Part shown: in pieces, positions 39,771 to 48,500 of the stretch | Layout: every line of letters starts with the position of its first letter | Numbering within the stretch: the stretch's first letter is position 1 | Origin: BJ22 sp021298375 | Lineage (GTDB): Bacteria; Planctomycetota; Planctomycetia; Pirellulales; Pirellulaceae | Direction: 5' to 3' | Length of the DNA stretch: 64,000 nt | Assembly: GCA_046343015.1 (NCBI GenBank) | Contig: JBKDOL010000090.1 | Coordinates: 32,754 to 96,753, forward strand | The notes under the pieces: model-generated | The model's input: the letters and a program-made list of their open reading frames with translations, nothing else | Told to the model about the DNA's origin: nothing | The model's database searches: none | Made by a program: the position numbers and the translations under genes

Positions 39771-41882
39771 TTAGGGCAGATTCAGCTCGGCAATACTGTT
39801 CATGACCACATAGTTGGCCCGAGCCGGCACCGCGTTCACTTGGGCTGCAACCGCGGACTGGGTTTGGGACGAGTTGGCCACGAGATTCAACTGCGTGTCG
39901 GAGACGACATTCAGCACGGTAAACAACTGGGTTCCGATCCGAATCCGCTGGTCGGCGGGAATGTCCGTGGTGAATTTGGTTCCTTGGCCCACGACGAGGT
40001 TGGAGCCTGCGGTAACTGAAACGGTACCCTGAATCGTCTTGGTAAACTGGCTGTAATTTCGCAGCGGAGTGTCGGTCAGAGCCGAGAGCGAGGTCAAACC
40101 TACCAGATTGAAGGTGGGCAACTCGTGAATCTGATCGGCCACGGCCAAGCCCTCGCCGATGACCCGGCCAAAAACCGTGAAGTCTTGATCGTCGAGGAAC
40201 GAGTTATCGTTCAGATTAATGAACCATTGGCTGGTGCCGCCATTGGGGTTGTTGGCGGGCAAGGCCATCGCCAGGGTGCCGCGAATGTTCGAGTTCGCGG
40301 GATCGGCCTCGCTTTGCACCGGCGGATCGGTGGTGATCGTGACCAGTTGGTTATTGGAATTAAAGCCAAACCCGCCGCCTTGAATCACAAAGTCATCCCC
40401 GTCGCCGCTCTTGGCGGAACGGTGGACGATGGAATTGGCATATCGCGTCTGGTAGTTGAGGAAGTTCTCAACGGTTTCGGGAGCATCCTCGTCGAGCAGT
40501 TCAAAGTCCATGGTGCCGACGACGCTGTTGAAGCGGACGACGGTTCCGACCGCAAGATGGAAATTCAACTCCTCGGTCGTCGTGCGCCCGTTGGAATCCT
40601 TGGCCCGCACCGTGATGTCGTTGGCTCCGTTATTGTCGTTGGTGTGGAGCAGGGTAACGTTGACGGTAAACTTGCCATCGGCCCCGGCCACGACTGAGCC
40701 ATCATTGAACAGTCCATCGTCGTCCCGGGACAGTTCGACCGTGGCCCCGGGAAGCGTTGTTCCGGAGAGGGCGATGACCGACTGTTTAGTGAGCAGCGTG
40801 CCGCTGGACTGAACGACTTTGGTCGAGTCCGCGCCCACGGACAGCGTCAAATTGCCAACCGGATTCCCCAGGTACAGGCCGTTGGCTGCCGCCATTCGGT
40901 CATTCAGTCCGCTGCCCGAGCGAGTGAGGCGATCGTCAAACAACTCAGCCGAAGGCTGGTTGGACTGCACGTTCAGGACCTGGCGATTGATATTTGTTCC
41001 GGTCTGCGATTGAGCGTTCACCGCATTCTCACCGCTTCCGCCATCGATCACGACGTTGCTGGGGAGAGTCGTGCCTTGAGCAAACCGGAGTTGATCGTTC
41101 CCCCGATCTAGGTTGAATCGAACCAATCCATCGGCGGTCGAACTCTTATACTCGACGACGTCGACCCCGCGCCCGGTCGACATGAACATCGCCTCGAAGG
41201 TCGAATCCTGCAGGACGATCGTGTCTTTCCCGGCAGCCGTCAGGACGTTGGTAAACCCACCAACCAAGACGGCCTCCAATTTCAGGGCGTCGCTTCCCTT
41301 GCCGAGGTCAAGCAGCAAATCGCCGTCAACCGAGACCGTTTTCAGGCTGACGGAATCAGCCCCCTTGTCGGTGTTGACCAGCAGTTTGCCGGCCACGCCC
41401 GAATCGCGAATCGCAATCGTGTCTGACCCCTTGCCGGCGATCACCGCAAAGTCGGCGGAGAGTTCGGAGCTGTCCAGCGAGACAAGATCGTCGCCGTAGC
41501 CCATCGATAAGTGCACGGTTCTGGTGTAGCTCAGTCCGGCACCCATGGCGACGCGGTCGTTGCCATCGCCAAAGTCGCCGATTACAGACTGGCTGACTGT
41601 GGACGAGTTCTGGGCGACAGTGAAACTGTTTCCGCCGTTAATCGTCGTACCGTTTTCACCTCGCAGCAGAACATTGTCGCCGACCAGATCAATTCGCACA
41701 AAGTTGTCGGCATCATCCCCGACCAGCCGAAGCTCGTTGCCGGAGAGGAACGCCACGACGTCGCCAGCCAGCACTTCGCGCGTTTCCAGGGCCTCAAACT
41801 GCATCCGCAGATTTCGATAGCGGGGACGAGCAGTCAGTGCTGGTTTGCGGGACGAAATGTTCTGCAACAGCTTGAGGAACAT
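39771..41882 (-). CDS. LEPR-XLL-type surface protein with cyclophilin domain
   Basis: A 703-residue secreted protein. The N-terminus is basic and carries FEALETREVLAGD (LETR at residues 32-35), matching the planctomycete LEPR-XLL signal motif. Residues ~40-310 are short repeats rich in Asp, Gly, Leu and Val (GDGNDRVAMG, GKGSDTIAI, DKGADSVSL, GKGSDALKL), recalling calcium-binding beta-roll-like or parallel beta-helix surface repeats. An Ig-like region follows (~385-440: LSGTTLPGATVELSRDDDG). Residues ~446-600 are a cyclophilin peptidyl-prolyl isomerase: GTMDFELLDEDAPETVENFLNY, FVIQGGGF, GTLAMALP, TSQWFINLNDNSFLD, FTVFGRVIGEGLAVADQI. The C-terminal ~100 residues are unassigned. ATG 41882 is preferred over a start 81 bases upstream. 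Confidence 0.85.
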   Translation of the reverse strand: MFLKLLQNISSRKPALTARPRYRNLRMQFEALETREVLAGDVVAFLSGNELRLVGDDADNFVRIDLVGDNVLLRGENGTTINGGNSFTVAQNSSTVSQSVIGDFGDGNDRVAMGAGLSYTRTVHLSMGYGDDLVSLDSSELSADFAVIAGKGSDTIAIRDSGVAGKLLVNTDKGADSVSLKTVSVDGDLLLDLGKGSDALKLEAVLVGGFTNVLTAAGKDTIVLQDSTFEAMFMSTGRGVDVVEYKSSTADGLVRFNLDRGNDQLRFAQGTTLPSNVVIDGGSGENAVNAQSQTGTNINRQVLNVQSNQPSAELFDDRLTRSGSGLNDRMAAANGLYLGNPVGNLTLSVGADSTKVVQSSGTLLTKQSVIALSGTTLPGATVELSRDDDGLFNDGSVVAGADGKFTVNVTLLHTNDNNGANDITVRAKDSNGRTTTEELNFHLAVGTVVRFNSVVGTMDFELLDEDAPETVENFLNYQTRYANSIVHRSAKSGDGDDFVIQGGGFGFNSNNQLVTITTDPPVQSEADPANSNIRGTLAMALPANNPNGGTSQWFINLNDNSFLDDQDFTVFGRVIGEGLAVADQIHELPTFNLVGLTSLSALTDTPLRNYSQFTKTIQGTVSVTAGSNLVVGQGTKFTTDIPADQRIRIGTQLFTVLNVVSDTQLNLVANSSQTQSAVAAQVNAVPARANYVVMNSIAELNLP

Positions 41883-42638
41883 GATGGCTATCCGCAGGTG
41901 AAGAATGTGAATTTGCCAGGGCGTCAGAATGTGAGTTTCGCACTGGGTTAGACCCTCCAGCATTGCTGGACCTGTCCGCAGGCGGAACGGGAAAACCGTT
42001 GCTCAACTGAGCGACCGGTTCTGGCTTCTCAAGGCCAGTTCTACGATAACACGGGGCCCCTCCGAATCCAGCTTTTCCCCGATCGCAAGCGACTGGGACC
42101 TCGAAAAATGCGAGTCCGATTCGGGATCGCCCCCTCTCCCTCGATTCGGCCGCACCGGACACCTCCTTGAGAAAAATCCATCGAACCGGAACAGCTTGCC
42201 AAGCCGTGTCATGAACCAGCCGAGGTGTGACTGAGGCCCAGAACAGGAGCGGGCTGCGGGGAAGAAGCCGCGCTTTTGCGGGGCGACACCGGCCAGAGGC
42301 AGGCAACCAGACTTGGGGAATTGCATCCGACCGGGCGGTTGTCCGATCAGCCGGGAGTCGTTGGTCGGCCCGCAAGTCGTTAAACGGCCCGCAAGTCGGC
42401 AAAAGGATCGTGGGCTGAACGGATCGCCTCGGCCTGGAGCGATGGTGGGCCTTGGGGACAACTTTTCTGGAGAGTTGGCAGACTTGGCGGCCCAGTCGAC
42501 TCATCCGCCGCCGGGCCTGTAGAATCGGGCATGAAACGGGGGCAAATCCTGTAGCCCGGTTGTAACCCCGATTTAACGAAACGGGTCAGAAAACTGGTCC
42601 GTCGGTCAAAGCCCATCCGCAAAAAACGCTTGAAATAG
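41883..42638. other. 756-bp spacer without a convincing gene
   Basis: No coding frame is supported between the cyclophilin-fusion gene and tRNA-Arg. It should contain the promoter of the fusion gene. It contains the 14-bp direct repeat at 42366-42398. Long frames on the minus strand here have arginine/proline-rich translations typical of non-coding GC-rich DNA. Confidence 0.5.
42366..42398. repeat. 14-bp perfect direct repeat, 19-bp period
   Basis: CGGCCCGCAAGTCG occurs at 42366-42379 and 42385-42398. Confidence 0.85.
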
Positions 42639-42712
42639 CACCCTCGACAGGATTCGAACCTGTGACCGACGGATTAGAAATCCGTTGCTCTATCCAACTG
42701 AGCTACGAGGGC
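42639..42712 (-). tRNA. tRNA-Arg (anticodon TCT)
   Basis: Read on the minus strand, 74 bases fold into a complete cloverleaf. The acceptor stem is GCCCTCG/CGAGGGT (with a terminal G-U), the D-arm GCTC...GAGC with AGTTGGATA, the anticodon stem ACGGA/TCCGT with loop TTTCTAA (anticodon TCT), and the T-arm ACAGG/CCTGT with TTCGAAT. The discriminator base is G. The 3' CCA is not encoded, so it must be added afterwards. Confidence 0.96.
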
Positions 42713-42929
42713 ATGCCATGTATCAATTCGGTTTTCGAATGCCCCCAATTTTAGCAGGTGTGCCAGTGGGTTTACCAAGGGCTTACACTGCAGCAGAGGC
42801 AATTTCCCGCCTGGGAAAAAGTCTACACGCGATCCCAGAAATCGACCATATCCAGGACTCTTCTGACCTGCTCACGCCACCTTGGCCGGGCGTTTGGCAG
42901 AAATGAACTTTGCGTTGCGGCCAGCCTTG

Positions 42930-44693
42930 TCACTCTGCCGCATGTAGCCAGAGAATCCGCTCCAGTTCGGTCACTGTGCGCCGGTCGCGGACAATCGAGG
43001 TGTGAGTCGCCGGTACAAGCTGCTCGCTCTCCACGCCGCGCATCCGGGCACTCTCAACCCGAACAATTCCATCCGTCCACCCCTCCAGCACCAAGTGCCG
43101 CCCCGTCCCGATGATCGAGTGGTAATGCACCTCCGGGCTCACAGGCAAGCCACTCAGGACTCGGAGAAACGGCTGGTCCGGATCGAGCAAGTCAATGCTG
43201 GTCGGGAGCTTTCCACGCTCATCAAACTTGAATCCGCCTTGGTTGTCAGCGAGCAATTGCTCCAGTTCCGGATTGTCCTGGTCAATCAGGGCATTACCCA
43301 ATTGCCCCAAAGCCCGCCCCGCCACGGCACTCCCCTGATGCGGCGCCGCGATCATCACGACTCGATCCACCAAAGGATGCGGATCGAAAAAAAGCTGATG
43401 AGCCAACTTCCCCCGAGTGCACTCATTGGTCGCCACCATTTCCAGCGGCAAATTGGCAACCTCGTTCCAAACGTCCTCTCCGCTATAAGCAGTCAACAAC
43501 CTGGCGATCAACCCACCCATGCTATGACCAACCAAGACCGTCTTCCGCAAAGCCGGATCGCTCGCCTGCGGGTCATAATGCTCGGCGAGCGCCGTCAGCT
43601 GAGCTCGCAATTCGCCCGCGGAGCGAATGAAGGGTGCTCCGGTTGAGTATTGAAATGACCAGATTTGATACCGTTCAAGCAATTCCGGCGTTGCCCGCAG
43701 TTCGTTAAACACTTCTGCCCATACGGTGCGACTGCTGATCAGCCCGTGAATGAAAATCACCGGAATCTTGCCCGGCTGATAGGGCTCGGTCATGGTCAAC
43801 TGCCCAGCCGCCTCGGGTCGGTTGGGAAAGAAGAAGTTTTCCCAAACATCGTTCTCGGCATGGTGCAGCCCAAAGGCGAGGCTGGCAGTCAGATCCCGAG
43901 CCATGGGCAACCTGCAACCGGCCAACTCGACCGAGTCACAAACCAATGGATTAACGAGTCGCAGACATTCTTCTTCCGGGTCGAGCACCGCTGTCACGCC
44001 AATCGCCGATGCCGGTGGCAGGAAGTCGCGCGCACTGCAGCCATTGGCAGTTGAATTACGTCGGACTGCCACCAGCGACACGCCAACGCCGGGCTGGCGG
44101 TATTCCTGCGACAATGACTTTTGACAGTATGCGCCGACCGCATGCCAATCTTGAAAATCTTCCGGCTGCCACGCGAATCCATCCAGGCACACTGGCAGCG
44201 TCCACTCCGCTCCATCCCGAATCAGTTTCAGTCCACGCGCGGCATCGAACCTCCCCAGCCGATGTCCTTCGCAAACCAATCTCCGCAAACTGTCGGCATA
44301 CAGCTGCAGCGCTCGGCCTGGCCGGGAATCCGGGCAGGCTGCGCTAACCAACTCACCATTTTCTCCCGCAGCCAACCAAGCCAAGCGGGCGGCATCATAG
44401 TACTCGTCTACGCAGGCAGGCGCATCAAGCAAGGCGAGCTTGTCCCCGCGATCATATTTCAGCGTGGCCAGTTGCCACGTCGTCAAAGTACTCAAGTCGC
44501 GGGCCAGCACCGCACACAAGCCAGCGCGTGGCGGCGTCAAACAGGGGACCCGGTCGCGGCCAATCCAGACCGATCCGCACTTGCAGAGCGAGCAGCCGCC
44601 AGAAGTGAGCAAACCCAATCCGCTGAAGAGTATTGCCAACAGCGCCGCCCATTGATGAATTCCGGACTGGCCAATCGCCAGCCGCTGGCGCAT
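42930..44693 (-). CDS. Lipase-like alpha/beta hydrolase, probable lipoprotein
   Basis: A 587-residue protein from the chosen ATG 44693; in-frame ATGs at 44729 and 44750 would lengthen the N-terminus. The hydrophobic segment WAALLAILFSGLGLLTSGGC suggests a signal sequence, possibly lipid-anchored at that cysteine. The N-terminal ~270 residues are unassigned and helical (DEYYDAARLAWLAAGE). The hydrolase part begins at IPVIFIHGLISSRTVWAEVFNEL, with nucleophile in LVGHSMGGLIARLL and later segments DRVVMIAAPHQGSAVAG and TDGIVRVESARM; a histidine near the end (PATHTSIVRD) is likely catalytic. Its pattern fits a PGAP1- or triacylglycerol-lipase-like family. The substrate is unknown. It is divergent from gltB. 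Confidence 0.83.
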   Translation of the reverse strand: MRQRLAIGQSGIHQWAALLAILFSGLGLLTSGGCSLCKCGSVWIGRDRVPCLTPPRAGLCAVLARDLSTLTTWQLATLKYDRGDKLALLDAPACVDEYYDAARLAWLAAGENGELVSAACPDSRPGRALQLYADSLRRLVCEGHRLGRFDAARGLKLIRDGAEWTLPVCLDGFAWQPEDFQDWHAVGAYCQKSLSQEYRQPGVGVSLVAVRRNSTANGCSARDFLPPASAIGVTAVLDPEEECLRLVNPLVCDSVELAGCRLPMARDLTASLAFGLHHAENDVWENFFFPNRPEAAGQLTMTEPYQPGKIPVIFIHGLISSRTVWAEVFNELRATPELLERYQIWSFQYSTGAPFIRSAGELRAQLTALAEHYDPQASDPALRKTVLVGHSMGGLIARLLTAYSGEDVWNEVANLPLEMVATNECTRGKLAHQLFFDPHPLVDRVVMIAAPHQGSAVAGRALGQLGNALIDQDNPELEQLLADNQGGFKFDERGKLPTSIDLLDPDQPFLRVLSGLPVSPEVHYHSIIGTGRHLVLEGWTDGIVRVESARMRGVESEQLVPATHTSIVRDRRTVTELERILWLHAAE

Positions 44694-45542
44694 GCTCTGC
44701 CCCCGAGTGACTCCTCCTGCTTTGTCCATCAATTGATCCCACCCTGCCATCTGCGCGTCCAGCTCTCCTTCGGCACAAGAAAAATACCACTTGTCGCATT
44801 CCGTGCTGCTGAATTCCTCAAAGCTTCTGCAACTCCTTGCGCCGGCCCACCCCGCCGGACAGGCTCAAAACACAAAGCCAGATTTTTTCTGCTCAGGCTC
44901 AAGTTTCGGAAACTGGCCCCGCGCTGCGGCGGATCATCCGGACCAACAGGCAGCCTAATGGAGCCCAAATCCCCCTCGCCACACAAGGGAAAACAGAGCC
45001 GCGTTGGTCGTCGATTCGGGCGGAGCGGAAGCCACCATTTTCGGGCTGGCTTTTGAAAAAAATTTGGCCCTCGGATTTCAGGCCTTGCGCTCCAACTCTG
45101 CGAGAGCGCAAGGCGTGGCCGAGGTCTTCGCTCCAACGACTGGTGCACCCACAGCAACTATCCCTGACGCTTGCTCCGACTCGCCAGCAACGGCACTGGC
45201 ACAACCGTTAACCTCGCTTCGCGGTCGCCGCAACGACCACAACCAGCGAACCGCTCGTTCCACTTGAAGATCGACAAACGAGTGAAGCGCGAAGTTGAAC
45301 CGCGGACAGAGAAAGCTGTCTGCGCGACGTACCAACATCAGCATGCTGCGCAAGTTGACCGCGAGCGTCGAAACGCTCAGCTGAAGCCGCCGGAATTTTG
45401 TTGACGGTCCCCGATCGCATCGATTACCGTATCGACGCGCAGCTGCGTGGAGTGCTTCCTGCTGTTGTGCTCAGAACAAGTTGCAAGTTGCTGGCTGCAA
45501 CTACTTCATCCATTCCAGACGTCTCCATTCAGGTCAGTTCGC
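44694..45542. other. 849-bp divergent spacer upstream of gltB
   Basis: No supported gene. It separates the lipase-like gene (minus) from gltB (plus) and should hold both promoters. One notable structure is the inverted repeat at 45069-45124: an outer 6-bp pair and an inner 11-bp pair. No known riboswitch is recognised. Confidence 0.45.
45069..45124. repeat. Inverted repeat, potential 56-nt hairpin
   Basis: The inner arms GCCTTGCGCTC (45082-45092) and GAGCGCAAGGC (45104-45114) are perfectly complementary with an 11-base loop. Outer CCTCGG (45069-45074) pairs with CCGAGG (45119-45124) across a small internal loop. There is no T-tract, so it is not an intrinsic terminator. It lies about 420 bp upstream of gltB and is of unknown role. 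Confidence 0.6.
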
Positions 45543-48500
45543 ATGAAGTCACCGGTTCCGTCGCGGCATGCTCCGGGCTCAATTGGACTCTACGATCCAC
45601 AGCACGAGAGAGACAGTTGCGGCGTTGGCTTCATCGCCAACCTGCGAGGCCTTGGCAGCCAGCAATTGGTGGCCGACGCCTTACAGATGCTGCAGAACAT
45701 GGAGCATCGGGGAGCCTCCGGTTGTGAATTGAATTCGGGCGATGGCGCAGGTGTACTGACGGCCCTACCGCACGATTTTTTCCAACGGATTGCCCGCGAG
45801 GAGTTACATACCTCGCTCCCTGACCCGGGGTTATATGGCGTGGCCCAAGTCTTCCTGCCGACCGATCCTCGGGAGCGGGAGATCTGCAAGTCAGCCTTGG
45901 CTCATTACATCTCGGTGCAGGGGCAGCGGCTGATTGGCTGGCGACGAGTGCCCACCGACGCCAGCGCAGCGGACCTGGGACCGACTGCAGCCCACTCTGC
46001 TCCGGTGATCGAGCAACTCCTCGTCGGTCCGGCTCCGGGAATCGATCGGGCCGCTTTTTGCCGGGAACTCTTGCTGATCCGCAAGCAGGCCTACCATGCG
46101 ATCCAGCAGCAATGCCTGCGGCAACGGCGGATGTACTATGTCTGCAGTTTCTCTTCCCGGGTCATTGTCTACAAAGGCCAGTTAACCGCCGGACAGGTAC
46201 TGCCCTTTTATCCGGATTTGAGCGCAGCCGACTACGCCAGCCATCTCGCCATGGTGCACTCGCGGTTCAGCACCAACACGTTCCCGTCCTGGGATCGGGC
46301 GCAGCCGATGCGCTTCATGAGCCACAACGGCGAGATCAACACCCTCCGGGGGAATCGCAACTGGATGCGGGCGCGGGAGGGGTTGCTCAGCTCCGAGCTG
46401 TTCGGCCCGCAGCTCGCCCGTTTGCTTCCTGTGACCGATCCGGAGACCTCAGACTCGGGGGTCTTTGATAACGTCCTCGAAATGCTGTTGCTCGCCGGGA
46501 GGTCGTTGCCCGAAGCTATCATGTTGATGATCCCAGAGGCTTGGCAAAATCATCAGGCGATGCCAGAAGCCCGCCGAGCGTTTTACGAATACCACTCCTG
46601 CCTGATGGAGCCGTGGGATGGCCCTGCGTCTGTCGTGTTTACGGACGGGCGCTACATTGGTGCGATTCTCGATCGGAATGGCTTGCGACCCGGTCGATAC
46701 TATTTGACCGACGACGACCGGATCATCCTGGCAAGTGAGGTCGGGACCATTCCCGTGGCCGCCGAGTCGATTCGGGAGAAAGGCCGCCTGCAACCAGGCA
46801 AAATGCTGCTGGTCGACTTTTCCGCCGGCCGAATCATTCCGGACGAGGAACTGAAGACTGCGGTCGCAGCCGCCCAGCCCTATGCGGAATGGCTGCGAAC
46901 CCAGCGGATCGAACTCGATCAACTCCCGCCGGCGAATAATCCGGCTGGACTGGACGCGGCCACACTCACTCACCGTTTGCAGGCCTTTGGCTACACGCGT
47001 GAAACGCTGCAATTCATGCTCCTGCCAATGCTGCGGGAGCAACGCGACCCGATCGGCTCAATGGGTAATGATGCAGCTTTGGCCGTACTCTCGGACCAAC
47101 CACGCCTGCTCTTTGATTATTTCAAGCAGCTTTTTGCTCAGGTGACGAATCCACCAATCGATCCGATTCGCGAAGAAGTGGTGATGTCGCTCGAGTGCTT
47201 CATTGGACCGGAGCGGAACCTGCTTGCTGCCACTCCCGATCACTGCCACCGCCTGCGATTGCCCCAGCCGTTACTAACCAATCAGCAATTGGCAACCTTG
47301 GCCGAGCTCAATCAGGATGGCTGGAGAACCTGTCGAATCGACGCCACTTGGCCAGCCGCCGCAGGCGCAGCCGGACTGACCGAGGCGCTGCAGCGAATCT
47401 GTACCGAGGCTGACTTGGCCGTGCAGCGGGGTTGCGCTTTGGTACTGATCTCGGATCGGAATGTTGGTCCGGAGCGGATCGCCATTCCGAGCTTGCTGGC
47501 AACGGGCGCCGTGCATCAGCATTTGATTCGCAATGCCAATCGGACCCGGGTGGGCCTGTTGGTTGAAACCGGTGAGGCCCGGGAAGTGCATCACTTCAGC
47601 TTGCTGGTCGGCTATGGCGCCGACGCAATCAACCCCTACCTGGCCTGCGAGGCAATCTGGAACGCGCGCAATGAGGGACTGCTCCCCGCGGACTCCACTG
47701 ACGAGAAGCTGGTCCAGTCCTACTTCAAAGCAGCCGGCAAGGGGCTGCTCAAAGTGCTCTCGAAAATGGGAATCTCAACCCTCCAGTCTTATAAGGGCGC
47801 GCAGATCTTTGAGGCCCTGGGCCTGGCTCAGGATGTGATTGAGCAGTGCTTTACCGGAACCTCCAGTCGAATTCAGGGTGCCGGCTTTGAAGTCTTGGCA
47901 GCCGAGACGCTGCGTCGACATGTCCGTTCCTGGCCCGCGGCGGTTCCCAGCGATTCCAATTCGGACGCGGAGGCCAGCAGCGAACTCCCCAATCCCGGCG
48001 AATTTCATTGGCGGGCCGAAGGCGAGCGGCACATGTGGGACCCTGAATCGATTACCCAACTGCAGCTTGCCGCTCGGAACAACAGTCGAGAGGCTTATGC
48101 CCGCTTTGCGCGTCAAGTAAATGAAGAGTCAACTCGGAAGTGCGCTTTGCGGGGCCTGCTGCAACTGCGCCCCGCCGCAGGGCAATCACCGATTCCACTT
48201 GAGGAAGTGGAACCTGCTGCGGAAATCGTCAAGCGATTCTGTACGGGCGCGATGAGCCTCGGTTCGATCTCAACTGAGGCGCATGAGACGCTGGCGATTG
48301 CCATGAATCGCGTTGGCGGAAAGTCAAACACGGGCGAAGGTGGAGAGTCGCCGGAACGCTTCGCGGTTTCCGCCGATGGGCAACTGCGGCGTTCGGCCAT
48401 CAAACAGATCGCTTCGGGAAGGTTCGGCGTCACCATCGACTACCTGGTGAACGCCGATGAGCTGCAGATCAAAATGGCTCAGGGCGCAAAGCCGGGGGAG

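Noticed and set aside
41794..42504. 236-residue minus-strand frame upstream of the cyclophilin fusion
   Set aside because: Arg/Pro/Ser-rich translation without motifs, overlapping the real gene's N-terminus in another frame; best seen as non-coding spacer.
45447..45542. Longer gltB start 32 codons upstream
   Set aside because: The added residues are unlike GltB; the family has a short propeptide before the nucleophilic cysteine, which the ATG at 45543 provides.
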